64,000 bases of DNA from Anaerolineales bacterium (GCA_017985935.1 JAGNWT010000003.1:31244-95243), one strand, 5' to 3'. Positions 1-8,201 are shown, numbered from the stretch's first letter. Notes: generated by a model not told the origin, from the sequence alone. Numbers and translations are program-made.

Positions 1-1
1 G

Positions 2-1054
2 CGTACGGTCGATCAGGCCATCGCAAGCAGCAGGGATATGCACCTCACATTGGGGATCCTGTTGGCGAATACAGCCACCCAGCTTGGGGTGAGTGCGGCT
101 GATGTGCTTTTGCTGCATCCCTCTTCAAATCAACTGGAACTGGTGGCGAATTATGGGTTCCGCACCTTGCTGGTCACAGACACAACTCTGGGGGAAAGTT
201 TTGCCGGACGGGCCATCATTGAGCATCGCCCAATGATGATGGTGGATTACGAGACCGTGAAGCAACATTCGAGATTTGGCAAGTTATGGCGGGAGGAAGG
301 TTTTTCGTGTTATTGGGTTGTGCCGCTGATCGTGAAGGGCGAAGTAAAAGGAGCGTTGGAAGTCTACTGCCGCGATCAATTCACACCCGATGCCGATTGG
401 CTGGAATTCCTTGAAGCCATGGCCGGGCAGGCTGCGATCGCCATCGATAACACGCAGCTTTTCGAGAACCTTCAACGCGCGAATCTTGATCTCAACCTGG
501 CTTACGATGCGACGATCGAGGGGTGGTCACGGGCAATGGACTTGCGCGACCATGAGACGGAAGGCCATACTTTACGTGTCACAGACCTGACCTTGAAACT
601 GGCTCGAGCCATGCGAGTTTCAGATTCCCGTCTGATGGCTTACCGCCGCGGCGCGCTTTTGCACGATATTGGCAAGATGGGCGTTCCTGATTCGATCTTG
701 CTGAAAGAAGGACCTCTGACCGAAGAAGAATGGATCGTCATGCGGAAACACCCGCAGCTGGCTCGTGAAATGCTTTCTCCGATCACCTACTTGAAAGACT
801 CTCTGGACATCCCGTACGCGCACCACGAACGATGGGATGGCACTGGGTACCCGCATGGGTTGACCGGAGAGTCCATTCCATTGGCGGCGAGGATCTTTGC
901 CATTGTAGATGTTTGGGACGCTCTGACGAATGACCGCACCTATCGCAAGAAGTGGGGCAAGAAGAAGGCGCGCCAATATATCAAAGAGCAAAGCGGCAAG
1001 CACTTTGACCCGCAGGTTGTTGAAGTCTTCCTGCAGCTCATTGAAAATACCTGA
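2..1054 (+). CDS. GAF / HD-GYP cyclic-di-GMP phosphodiesterase, 5' truncated
   Basis: The reading frame is open to the window edge, so the N terminus lies upstream; an internal ATG at 38 is the first visible Met but need not be the start. The first half is a GAF-type sensor domain ending near VYCRDQF...AIAIDNTQLF. The second half is an HD-GYP domain: a conserved H-E-T-E-G-H segment, the metal motif HDIGK (about nt 662-676), KHP, a HHERWDGTGYP signature (about 829-855) and DVWDALTNDRTYR. HD-GYP proteins typically hydrolyse cyclic di-GMP; all the metal ligands I can recognise are present, so it is probably active. Other sensor domains may lie upstream. The family call is firm; the signal sensed is unknown. 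Confidence 0.9.
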   Translation, partial: RTVDQAIASSRDMHLTLGILLANTATQLGVSAADVLLLHPSSNQLELVANYGFRTLLVTDTTLGESFAGRAIIEHRPMMMVDYETVKQHSRFGKLWREEGFSCYWVVPLIVKGEVKGALEVYCRDQFTPDADWLEFLEAMAGQAAIAIDNTQLFENLQRANLDLNLAYDATIEGWSRAMDLRDHETEGHTLRVTDLTLKLARAMRVSDSRLMAYRRGALLHDIGKMGVPDSILLKEGPLTEEEWIVMRKHPQLAREMLSPITYLKDSLDIPYAHHERWDGTGYPHGLTGESIPLAARIFAIVDVWDALTNDRTYRKKWGKKKARQYIKEQSGKHFDPQVVEVFLQLIENT

Positions 1055-1056
1055 TG

Positions 1057-1101
1057 TTTCAAAAAGAGGACACGCCCAATAAGCGTGTCCTCTTTTTGAA
1101 A
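1057..1101. terminator. Bidirectional intrinsic terminator
   Basis: A perfect 19-bp inverted repeat (1057-1075 with 1083-1101) has A and T runs on its flanks. It lies between the convergent HD-GYP gene (+) and the gene ending at 1121 (-), so it can end transcripts from both sides. Confidence 0.9.
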
Positions 1102-1120
1102 CTGACCTAAGGGTGTTGCC

Positions 1121-1573
1121 TCAAGTTAATATTTTTATCTGCTGCGGGTCAACTTCCAGTTTCAGTGCATCTCCGTAATTTATGAATTCGATCTTGTAGG
1201 TGATCACTTCGATCAGCGAGGAGTTTTGGAAATGGGTCTTTTTGGTTTCAGGGTGTGGATAATAAACCCAGCCGTCGCAGGTTTGTCCTTTGAAGATCAC
1301 CCTGCATTTTGCAAATGAAAATGTTTCAGGCGGGTGAAGGTCGGTCCACTCGACCAGTGGAAAAGTGAACTCTGGATTAATGATTTTGAATTCGTGCGGA
1401 GCAATGGAGATGTTCAGGGTTCCATTGAAATAAGGGTCGAGGTCGAGACCCAAAGATCTGAAGTACGGTTTTTGTTTTTCAAGTGAACTGTACGGGTAGT
1501 CCTTTGATGGACGCGATGCGACCTGATGTCCTTTTACCACCCTGCCATTGATCCGTGCCCATGAGTTAGTCAT
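1121..1573 (-). CDS. Divergent DUF120/RibK-fold (CTP-dependent riboflavin kinase-like) protein
   Basis: A 150-residue protein starting at MTNSW; longer frames overlap the upstream gene. It keeps the order of elements of the archaeal CTP-dependent riboflavin kinases (DUF120): an N-terminal INGRVVKG strand, then LGLDLDPYFNGTLNISI, which matches the family LGF-PYxGTLN signature, then a central DGWVYYP and HFQNSSLIEVI block, and a C-terminal YGDALKLEV resembling the family GD-x-V-x-I/V end. The Gly-rich nucleotide loop after the first strand (G-x-G-x-G in characterised members) is replaced by GHQVASRPSKD, so kinase activity is doubtful. It is the last gene of a run going leftwards from 4221. This is a recalled-motif match, not a search result; a DUF120-derived binding protein is the main alternative. 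Confidence 0.5.
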   Translation of the reverse strand: MTNSWARINGRVVKGHQVASRPSKDYPYSSLEKQKPYFRSLGLDLDPYFNGTLNISIAPHEFKIINPEFTFPLVEWTDLHPPETFSFAKCRVIFKGQTCDGWVYYPHPETKKTHFQNSSLIEVITYKIEFINYGDALKLEVDPQQIKILT

Positions 1574-1598
1574 GACCGAAAGAATTCCCGCGTAATCA

Positions 1599-1868
1599 TT
1601 ACCCGCGGAGATGGCCGCCCGCCTCGGCTTGATCGAGCACGGCGAGAATGGTTTTGACCAATTCACGCGCCGCGGATTCACTTAGTTCCACGGCCACGCG
1701 GGCGGAGGGTCCCTGCGTTTCATTTACGAAATCGATGTTGAGGGCGTGTTCGTAGGGGGCGTTAAACGGGTGATCGTAAGAGACATTCGCTTGCTGAAGT
1801 TGGAACCAGCCTTGCGTCCCTTTGCCGCTTCCATCCACTTTAACTTTTTCAACGATCATTGTGCACAT
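1599..1868 (-). CDS. DUF6295 family protein
   Basis: An 89-residue soluble protein beginning MCTMIVEKVKV, with the block YDHPFNAPYEHALNIDFVN and a helical C terminus rich in Ala, Leu and Glu. I recognise this as the DUF6295 family, short proteins of unknown function found in several bacterial phyla. The start at 1868 follows an AAGGAA ribosome site. It sits 25 bases before the riboflavin-kinase-like gene and 45 bases after the dienelactone hydrolase on the same strand, so the three are probably co-transcribed. No catalytic residues can be assigned. Confidence 0.7.
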   Translation of the reverse strand: MCTMIVEKVKVDGSGKGTQGWFQLQQANVSYDHPFNAPYEHALNIDFVNETQGPSARVAVELSESAARELVKTILAVLDQAEAGGHLRG

Positions 1869-1913
1869 AATTAATTCCTTTTATTACCGCTTGTATTGGA
1901 AATGACTTTAATT

Positions 1914-2669
1914 TTACGCCAGGTGTTTTTCCAAGAACGCAAAGGTTTTCTTCCAGCCGTCCACGGCTTGCTCCTGCCTGTAGTTGGGTCGGTCATAGTA
2001 GAAAAATCCATGACCCGCTTTGGGGTACATATGAAATTCGTAGTCCTTGCCAAACTTTTTGAGCTCTTCTTCATGGGTTTTGACCTGCTCGGGAGTGGGG
2101 CTGGAATCTTCCTCGCCAAATAAACCTAAAATGGGGCAGGGCAGGTCGCGGGTGTAGTCGAGCGGAGAAACGGGGAAGTTGGCAGTGAGCTGATCTGCGG
2201 TCATCACGACCCGTCCGCCCCAGCAATCCACAAGGGCGTCGAATCCGGTTGTGCGGCAGGCTGTGAGATAGGCGTGACGTCCGCCGGAGCATGTACCAAA
2301 GATGCCGACTTTGCCGTTCACGTAGTCCAACCCGCGCAGGTGTTTCATCGCGCCTCCAAGATCGCCCACAGCCTGATCGTCGGGGATACCTCCGTCTGCT
2401 CTGACCTTTGCTGCCACATCTTCCGGTGTGCCGTGACCCGAGCGGAAGTAGAGGTTTGGAGAAATGGTCACAAAACCATGATGCGCAAATTTGAAGGTTG
2501 CCTCACGATACCATTGATCCCAGCCGGGCATGTGATGAGCGAGAACCATGGCGGGAAACTTCCCTTCACCTAAAGGGCGGGCCATGTAAGCGTTGATGGT
2601 ATCTCCATTCGCGCCTTTCATTGTGATCGTTTCAGCCAGAACGCCTTCGTATTGGTCGGTCGTGTACAT
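1914..2669 (-). CDS. Dienelactone hydrolase family protein
   Basis: A 251-residue alpha/beta hydrolase. It has the family nucleophile motif GTCSGG with Cys127, an acidic residue in FGEED (Asp188) and the catalytic His in KAGHGFF (His220), in the usual order. The Cys nucleophile, rather than Ser, is typical of dienelactone hydrolases (family knowledge), which open carboxymethylene-butenolide rings, but many paralogues act on other esters and the substrate cannot be told here. There is no signal peptide, so it is cytoplasmic. The start is preceded by AAAGGAGA. It is part of the leftward run from 4221. Confidence 0.88.
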   Translation of the reverse strand: MYTTDQYEGVLAETITMKGANGDTINAYMARPLGEGKFPAMVLAHHMPGWDQWYREATFKFAHHGFVTISPNLYFRSGHGTPEDVAAKVRADGGIPDDQAVGDLGGAMKHLRGLDYVNGKVGIFGTCSGGRHAYLTACRTTGFDALVDCWGGRVVMTADQLTANFPVSPLDYTRDLPCPILGLFGEEDSSPTPEQVKTHEEELKKFGKDYEFHMYPKAGHGFFYYDRPNYRQEQAVDGWKKTFAFLEKHLA

Positions 2670-2684
2670 GTAAGATCTCCTTTA

Positions 2685-3383
2685 TTAATTGGGTGGATAA
2701 GGAAGTACGTAAAATAACATGGTAAGGAACATGAAGGTATTGCCAGCCAGCACACAAATATGCCAGATCTCATGGTTGCCAAAGTAGGGCGGAAAGGGAT
2801 TTGGTTTTCCGTGCCCAAAGATGAGCGCGCCGATGGTGTAGCTCAGTCCGCCCGCGATCAGTAGGGACAGCGCTCCCATTCCGAGTTGGGTGTAGATGGG
2901 TCCAATCAGGAACACGATGATCCAGCCCATGAGCAGAAAACTGATGTTGGACATCAGCACCGAGATCTTGGTGAAGAAAATGGATTTTATGGTAATGAAA
3001 AATACTGCCAGACTCCAGATGACCCCGAAGAGAACCCAGCCGGTCGCGCCGCTGAAGATGGTCAGACAGAATGGAGTGTAGGTTCCTGCGATGAGGATGT
3101 AAATGGCATTGTGATCCAGAATGCCAAAGACCCGCAGGTATTTGTTGAAGAGCAGGAAGAAATGCAGCAGGCAGCTGAATAAGAATGAAAGAAAGAGACT
3201 GACACCATAGATCGTGAACCCGACCACGTGGGCGGGTTTGTCTGCGATCGCCGCCAGTGACACGAGTACCGCCAGCGCCGATATGGACAGGATCGCCCCG
3301 ATCAGGTGACTGATGGCGTTGAAGTATTCATTGCTATCTGGCGACGAGATAAGCGGGTCCAGGTCTGGCTTTTGCAGGGTCAT
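2685..3383 (-). CDS. Hemolysin III / PAQR-family membrane protein
   Basis: A 232-residue protein starting at MTLQKPDLD, four bases after the stop of the preceding gene. It has about seven hydrophobic segments. Family marks are EYFNAISHLIGA near the N terminus, FSCLLHFF, LDHNAIYILIAGTYTPF and a C-terminal EIWHICVLAGN; the Ser, Asp and His residues in these positions form the zinc-dependent, hydrolase-like site of PAQR/HlyIII proteins. Most bacterial members are membrane proteins of unknown substrate rather than toxins. A longer frame up to 3497 overlaps the neighbour and is not the likely start. Confidence 0.88.
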   Translation of the reverse strand: MTLQKPDLDPLISSPDSNEYFNAISHLIGAILSISALAVLVSLAAIADKPAHVVGFTIYGVSLFLSFLFSCLLHFFLLFNKYLRVFGILDHNAIYILIAGTYTPFCLTIFSGATGWVLFGVIWSLAVFFITIKSIFFTKISVLMSNISFLLMGWIIVFLIGPIYTQLGMGALSLLIAGGLSYTIGALIFGHGKPNPFPPYFGNHEIWHICVLAGNTFMFLTMLFYVLPYPPN

Positions 3384-3387
3384 GGAT

Positions 3388-4221
3388 CTACAACTCAATG
3401 CCTTCGGCTTTTGCCACTGCGCGAACGTGAGCCGCCGCCGCAAGGTAATCTTCTGCGTTGGGGAGGTGCTCCAGCATGAGTGGAGTATCGGGGTCAAGCT
3501 TTTTCATTTCACGCAGGAAGGTTGCGTAATTCAGCCTGCCTAAGCCAATACGAACCTCTGAAAGATGGACGGTTAATTGCTCGGCAAGGGTGATATCTTT
3601 GGCGTGGCAGCTTTTTATGTGTGGACCTAGCCGTTCAAAGCAGTTGTGCAGGAAGCGGCTGTTTCCAAAATATATGCGCGGGTTGGTGATAATGTTCACC
3701 GGGTCAAGGTGCGCCGCAAACCTTGTCCTGTCTATGGCTTGGATCAAGTCAAGATAACTGTCTACGGAGTCGGGCAGCATCCACGGCATGGGCTCAAGCG
3801 TAAAAAAAGTGCGGGTCGGCTGGACAGTGTCGATGATGTGCCTGGTGGTCTCCACGATCATCTCAAATGTTTCGGTCGAATAATTGTCGGGATGCGGTCC
3901 GTCCCACAAGGTTCCGCGTGACCCGCTGATGTTTACGCAACAGCGCGCACCGATCTCATCTGCCAGCGCAAGCCGCTTTATGCACAGGTCTATGGCACGG
4001 CTGCGTTCTTCCATGTCTGGGCTGAGCGGATTGTTCCACACACCCACCTCGGCAATGAGTATGTCGGCTTCATTGGCGGACTGCTCAAAAGCGCGGATCG
4101 TGGCTTGGTCTGCGGTTTCATCCACTGGGCAGTACGCGGCGCGATAGCCGAGTTGTTTTAGTTCAGCGACCCAACCTGCCGGGTCTGGATTTTTTTGAAA
4201 TGTGGGTCCGCCGAGTCGCAT
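3388..4221 (-). CDS. Sugar phosphate isomerase/epimerase-like TIM barrel
   Basis: A 277-residue protein of the xylose isomerase-like / AP endonuclease 2 fold. Visible marks include an N-terminal MRLGGP strand, CVNISGSRG, a glutamate in FTLEPMPWM, an Asp in AHLDPVNI, a His in KSCHAKD and a late Glu in LMLEHLP, the spacing expected for a metal site at the barrel mouth. Such enzymes isomerise or epimerise sugars, inositol derivatives or hydroxypyruvate; the substrate is not evident. The start is preceded by CAGGAGATTCTC. It heads the run of genes down to 1121, which are separated by 4-45 bases. Confidence 0.82.
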   Translation of the reverse strand: MRLGGPTFQKNPDPAGWVAELKQLGYRAAYCPVDETADQATIRAFEQSANEADILIAEVGVWNNPLSPDMEERSRAIDLCIKRLALADEIGARCCVNISGSRGTLWDGPHPDNYSTETFEMIVETTRHIIDTVQPTRTFFTLEPMPWMLPDSVDSYLDLIQAIDRTRFAAHLDPVNIITNPRIYFGNSRFLHNCFERLGPHIKSCHAKDITLAEQLTVHLSEVRIGLGRLNYATFLREMKKLDPDTPLMLEHLPNAEDYLAAAAHVRAVAKAEGIEL

Positions 4222-4286
4222 GAGAATCTCCTGTTGAGTTGCTCAAAATAAATGATACCCAATTCTACCTGCGTTAGCATTTCTGG

Positions 4287-5150
4287 TTAGGTGGTGGAAG
4301 AAAATCGTTTGGTCGCCTGCTCACTTAGCTCCCAAAGTTTTTTTGCGTTTTCGTCACTCACCAGCCCATTGGTTTTGCGGATCTTGCGCTTGACCCAAAA
4401 TTTTCCGTTCGGTTGCTTTTCGGTCAGTTCATCCGCGAGGAAAACAGCGGTATCTGCTCCCGCCTGAGGGCTGAACCAATAAATTTTGTCCAGCCAGCTT
4501 GAGCGGCTTGAGTTGGCAGATACTCCACGCTGCGCTTTCCCGAAATCTGAACGGATGAATCCCGGGTGATAGCAGTGAGCAGTGATGCCTTTTGCTTCCA
4601 CTTGGCGGGCAAGTTCATGCGTGAAAAGGATATTTGCGAGTTTGCTCTTGCTGTATGCTTTGAAAGAGGTGTATCTGGATCCTTCGTCCATCCAGTCAGT
4701 CCAGTCGAACCTGCCCATGAGATACGCGCCCGATGACGTGGTGATGATCCGGCCTTGAGTCTGTTCAATGAGCGGGAGCAGTTCGCGGGTCAGCAAGAAC
4801 GATGAGAGATGGTTGATCGTCATGGTCATTTCCCATCCGTCTGTTCCGATCTTGCGCTCGTTCAGCATCAGCCCCGCGTTATTCCAAAGCACATCCAGTT
4901 TTTGAACTTGTGATTTTACCTGCCCGGCAAGAGTGTTGACTTCAGCCAGCGATGCGAAGTCCCCTGTAACAAGAGACAGGTCTGCGTCTGGCAGAAGGGA
5001 TTGTAACTCGGCAAGCACGGGGGCGCCGCGTGCTGCGCTGCGGGCATGGAGGAGGACTTTCCATCCGCGCCGTGCAAGTTCAATCGCGCCAGCTTTGCCT
5101 ATCCCTGTGGTCGAACCTGTGATCAAAATTGTTCTTTTTTCGTTTTTCAT
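4287..5150 (-). CDS. Short-chain dehydrogenase (retinol dehydrogenase-like SDR)
   Basis: A 287-residue classical SDR. It has the dinucleotide motif TGSTTGIGK, the NNAG motif (LWNNAGLML), a Ser in ITTSSGAY and the catalytic YSKSK (Tyr-x-x-x-Lys), followed by CYHPGF. The cofactor loop LLHARSAARG suggests NADP preference, as Arg residues follow the second strand. I chose the ATG at 5150 because AAAGGA lies just before it; a GTG at 5174 is an alternative. The arrangement resembles eukaryotic retinol/WW-domain oxidoreductases, but the substrate is unknown. It is separated from the next leftward gene by 65 bases. Confidence 0.88.
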   Translation of the reverse strand: MKNEKRTILITGSTTGIGKAGAIELARRGWKVLLHARSAARGAPVLAELQSLLPDADLSLVTGDFASLAEVNTLAGQVKSQVQKLDVLWNNAGLMLNERKIGTDGWEMTMTINHLSSFLLTRELLPLIEQTQGRIITTSSGAYLMGRFDWTDWMDEGSRYTSFKAYSKSKLANILFTHELARQVEAKGITAHCYHPGFIRSDFGKAQRGVSANSSRSSWLDKIYWFSPQAGADTAVFLADELTEKQPNGKFWVKRKIRKTNGLVSDENAKKLWELSEQATKRFSSTT

Positions 5151-5242
5151 ATTTTCCTTTGAATTTGTTTCCACCTAGGGCTTGATGAGTCAAAGTGGGC
5201 TGCTCTTACTCAATGAAGCTCTGGAAGGCGGGAATTTTGCTC

Positions 5243-5271
5243 TTGATAAATCGTCCTGATTCATCTATAAT
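5243..5271 (+). promoter_or_regulatory. Sigma-70 promoter of the alaS leader
   Basis: TTGATA (5243-5248) and TATAAT (5266-5271) are separated by exactly 17 bases. The expected transcript start is about 5277-5280, at or just before the ATG of the leader ORF. Confidence 0.8.
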
Positions 5272-5279
5272 GCCGACCC

Positions 5280-5357
5280 ATGCAACAAAACCTCACGTCC
5301 TTCGCCGCTCAAGCCGCCGCCGCTACATGCGCGTTATTTGAACCTGCCACGGCTTGA
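5280..5357 (+). CDS. Putative alanine-rich alaS leader peptide (25 aa)
   Basis: ATG at 5280 opens a 25-codon frame ending in TGA at 5355. Nine codons encode Ala (residues 9, 10, 12-15, 18, 23 and 25), six of them within codons 9-15. No ribosome site precedes it, but the promoter puts the transcript 5' end almost at the ATG, so it would be read as a leaderless message. A terminator follows and the next gene is alanyl-tRNA synthetase. Ala content matched to the downstream synthetase is the hallmark of a regulatory leader peptide. That it is translated is inference. Confidence 0.6.
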   Translation: MQQNLTSFAAQAAAATCALFEPATA

Positions 5358-5358
5358 G
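5308..5358 (+). promoter_or_regulatory. Leader hairpin overlapping the Ala codons
   Basis: CTCAAGCCG (5308-5316), inside the Ala codon run, pairs perfectly with CGGCTTGAG (5350-5358), which covers the leader stop codon. GAACCTG (5340-5346) in its loop can instead pair with CAGGTTC (5391-5397), part of which is the 3' arm of the terminator. A ribosome stalled on the Ala codons would block the first helix and free the second pairing. The competing 7-bp helix is much weaker than the terminator stem, so the switch is a proposal. Confidence 0.45.
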
Positions 5359-5373
5359 ACTGAAATTAGAAAC

Positions 5374-5407
5374 AAAAGTCCCGAACCCGACAGGTTCGGG
5401 ACTTTTT
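5374..5407 (+). terminator. Intrinsic terminator / attenuator before alaS
   Basis: A 14-bp perfect stem (5374-5387 with 5393-5406), 5-base loop and T run. It separates the leader promoter from alaS, and no other gene lies upstream on this strand to be terminated. Confidence 0.88.
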
Positions 5408-5418
5408 ATTACCTGGCT

Positions 5419-5427
5419 TGGTATAAT
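5419..5427 (+). promoter_or_regulatory. Possible second alaS promoter (extended -10)
   Basis: TGGTATAAT is a perfect extended -10 element between the terminator and alaS, with no recognisable -35. If used, transcription from here bypasses the attenuator and starts about 5434, leaving the GGGAG ribosome site at 5450 in place. Confidence 0.45.
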
Positions 5428-5462
5428 TCGCCAGTCATTATCATCTTTTGGGAGCAATTCGT

Positions 5463-8168
5463 ATGAGCAAAAAACTTTCAGGCAACCAGATCCGCCAGAC
5501 CTTCATCGACTTCTTCGTTGAGCATGGGCATACGGCAGTCCCGTCCATGTCTCTTGTTCCGGGCGGTGACGGCACGCTTCTTTTTACCAACTCGGGCATG
5601 GTGCAGTTCAAGGATGTCTTCATTGGCACCGACAAGAAGCCCTACACCCGCGCCGTGGATTCGCAGAAGTGCATGCGTGTGGCTGGCAAGCATAATGACC
5701 TTGAAGATGTCGGTCGTGACGATACTCACCACACCTTCTTTGAAATGTTGGGGAACTGGTCTTTTGGAGATTATTACAAAAAGGAAGCCATTGCCTGGTC
5801 GTGGCAATTACTCACCGAAGTGTGGGGACTCCCCAAAGACAAGTTGTACGCGACCTGCTTTGAAGATGATAAAGGCAATGTTCCGCGTGATGACGAAGCC
5901 GCCGATATTTGGAAGGAACAACCCGGCTTTGACCCTTCTCACGTCCTCTTCTTTGGGCGCAAGGAGAATTTCTGGCAAATGGCGGAGGTCGGTCCCTGCG
6001 GACCCTGTTCCGAAATCCACATTGATCTCGGCGAAGAACGCGACAACATGCGCGGCAAGGAACACCGCTGCGGCGTGAATGGCGAATGCACACGTTACCT
6101 CGAGCTTTGGAACAACGTGTTCATCCAATATAACCTGTTCGATGACGGGCGGCTTGAGTCGCTGCCTGCCAAGCATGTCGACACCGGCATGGGTTTCGAG
6201 CGCATTGTCTCTGTTTTGCAGGGCGTGGACTCGAACTACAAGACCGATCTCTTCGCAGGTTCTTTGGAAGTGCTGCGCTCCCTCACCGGTCACAGCGAAA
6301 AAGAGATGCTCGAAAACTTCACTCCATATCGTGTGATCTGCGACCATGCCCGCTCTGCGGCATTCCTGATCGCGGATGGGGTTGTGCCCGGCAATGGTGG
6401 ACGAAATTACGTCACCCGCATGATCATTCGCCGCGCGGCGCGTTTTGGCACCAAGATCGGTCTGACCGAGCCTTTCCTCGCCAGGGTTGCAGAAGCGGTC
6501 ATTGCGGAATACGGTGATTTTTATCCCGAGCTCGAAAAGAACAAGGCGACCATTTTAGATAACCTGACTCGTGAAGAAGTGCGTTTCGCGCGGACCGTGG
6601 AAGCGGGTACGGCTCACTTGCAGAATCAACTCGATGAGTTGCGCGCCTCGAACAAGACCACCCTCAGCGGTCACAACGCATTTGACCTGTACGCCACGTA
6701 CGGTCTGCCGTTTGAGATCAGCCGCGACATTGCCCGTGAGCAGGGACTTGATATTGACGAAGCCGGTTTCACTGAAGCCAAGAATGAACACGCCAAGGCA
6801 TCCGGCGGCGGTAAAGCCATGGGTAAACTGGGCGGCGAAGATTCTGAATACTTTGCAAATATCCTGAAGGATCTGCAAGCGAAAAATAAACTTGGCAAAG
6901 ACGGCGTGGAGTACGATCCTTACAACAGCCCCAAAGTGGATGGCGAAGTGCTTGCGCTGGTCGTCAACGGCGAATCCGTTCCCTCCGCCGCGCTCGATGA
7001 TGTGGTTGAGGTGATTCTGCCCAAGACCGGTTTCTACATTGAGTCGGGCGGTCAGGTGAATGACGAAGGGTATATCCGCGGCAATGGCTGGGAGATCGAG
7101 ATCACCGCTGTGCGCCGCGCCGCTGCGGGAGTCATTGCTCACATGGGGCAGGTAATCTCCGGTCAACCCAAAGTGGGTGACATGGCTGTGGCTGAAGTGG
7201 ATGTGAACCGCCGCCACAACATTATGCGTAACCATACCGCAACGCACTTGCTCCACAAGGCTTTACATGAGATCCTTGGCGACCATGCCCGTCAGGCCGG
7301 TTCGCTCGTCTCACCGAAATATTTGCGCTTTGACTTTACCCAGCCCGACGGCATGACCCCCGAGCAGATCGAGCGTGTCGAGAAGATGGTCAATGAAGCC
7401 ATTGCTGCCGACATGCCTGTTGTAAAGGTTACCAAGTCGCTTGATGAAGCCAAGAAGGAAGGCGCGATGGCGCTCTTTGGCGAGAAGTACGGTGAGACCG
7501 TGCGGACGGTCTCCATCTTTGAGAGCGAGAATGCCAAATATTCCTACGAGCTTTGCGGCGGCACGCACATTGACCGCACCTCAGACATCGGCGCTTTCCT
7601 GATCGTCAGTGAAGGTTCGGCCGCGGCGGGCATCCGCCGTATTGAGGCGGTCACCGGGCGCGGTGCATACGAGTTGATCAACAAGCGTTTCAAGACTCTC
7701 AAGCAGGCTGCCGGTTCTTTGAAATCTTCTGTTGAGGAAGTGCCCGCCAAGGTGGATGCCTTGCAGGATGAAGTCTCTGAACTTAAGAAGGAACTTGCGA
7801 GTTTACGCACCCAATCGGCTTTGTCGAATTTCAATGCCCAGCTTTCCAATGTTCAAACTGTAAAGGATGTCAGTGTGCTCGGCGTGGAGATCCCCAATGC
7901 AGACATGGATACCCTGCGTATGCTGGCTGACAAATTCCGCGAAAAATATCCCAAAGCGGGAGCGGCGGTCCTCGTAACAGGATCAGGCGTCATCGCGGTG
8001 GTGACCGAAGACCTCGTCAAGCGCGGAGTCAAGGCTGGCGATCTCATCACCGGCATTGGCGGTAAAGGAGGCGGACGTCCCAATCTGGCACAGGGCAGTC
8101 TGCCTGATGGGAATGTCAAAGATGCGCTGGGCAAGGTGGCAGGCGCGCTCGAAGCGAAGTTGAAGTAA
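5463..8168 (+). CDS. alaS: Alanyl-tRNA synthetase
   Basis: A 901-residue class II synthetase that charges tRNA-Ala. In order: the catalytic core (NSGMVQFKDVFIG, VGRDDTHHTFFEMLGNWSFG), a tRNA-binding helical part, the editing domain with zinc ligands His591 and His595 (HTATH) and Cys698 and His702 (CGGTH), then a coiled-coil and a C-terminal DHHA1 domain ending GIGGKGGGRPNLAQGS. All four editing-site residues are present, so Ser/Gly proofreading should work. I chose ATG 5463 because GGGAG lies eight bases before it; a TTG at 5448 is less likely. Length is normal for the family. Expression may be controlled by the leader described above. Confidence 0.97.
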   Translation: MSKKLSGNQIRQTFIDFFVEHGHTAVPSMSLVPGGDGTLLFTNSGMVQFKDVFIGTDKKPYTRAVDSQKCMRVAGKHNDLEDVGRDDTHHTFFEMLGNWSFGDYYKKEAIAWSWQLLTEVWGLPKDKLYATCFEDDKGNVPRDDEAADIWKEQPGFDPSHVLFFGRKENFWQMAEVGPCGPCSEIHIDLGEERDNMRGKEHRCGVNGECTRYLELWNNVFIQYNLFDDGRLESLPAKHVDTGMGFERIVSVLQGVDSNYKTDLFAGSLEVLRSLTGHSEKEMLENFTPYRVICDHARSAAFLIADGVVPGNGGRNYVTRMIIRRAARFGTKIGLTEPFLARVAEAVIAEYGDFYPELEKNKATILDNLTREEVRFARTVEAGTAHLQNQLDELRASNKTTLSGHNAFDLYATYGLPFEISRDIAREQGLDIDEAGFTEAKNEHAKASGGGKAMGKLGGEDSEYFANILKDLQAKNKLGKDGVEYDPYNSPKVDGEVLALVVNGESVPSAALDDVVEVILPKTGFYIESGGQVNDEGYIRGNGWEIEITAVRRAAAGVIAHMGQVISGQPKVGDMAVAEVDVNRRHNIMRNHTATHLLHKALHEILGDHARQAGSLVSPKYLRFDFTQPDGMTPEQIERVEKMVNEAIAADMPVVKVTKSLDEAKKEGAMALFGEKYGETVRTVSIFESENAKYSYELCGGTHIDRTSDIGAFLIVSEGSAAAGIRRIEAVTGRGAYELINKRFKTLKQAAGSLKSSVEEVPAKVDALQDEVSELKKELASLRTQSALSNFNAQLSNVQTVKDVSVLGVEIPNADMDTLRMLADKFREKYPKAGAAVLVTGSGVIAVVTEDLVKRGVKAGDLITGIGGKGGGRPNLAQGSLPDGNVKDALGKVAGALEAKLK

Positions 8169-8170
8169 AC

Positions 8171-8198
8171 AAAGAGGCGGACTTAAGTCCGCCTCTTT
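8171..8198. terminator. Bidirectional terminator after alaS
   Basis: A perfect 28-base palindrome of two 14-base arms with A/T ends, between the convergent alaS (+) and FAD oxidoreductase (-) genes. Confidence 0.88.
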
Positions 8199-8201
8199 TC
8201 T

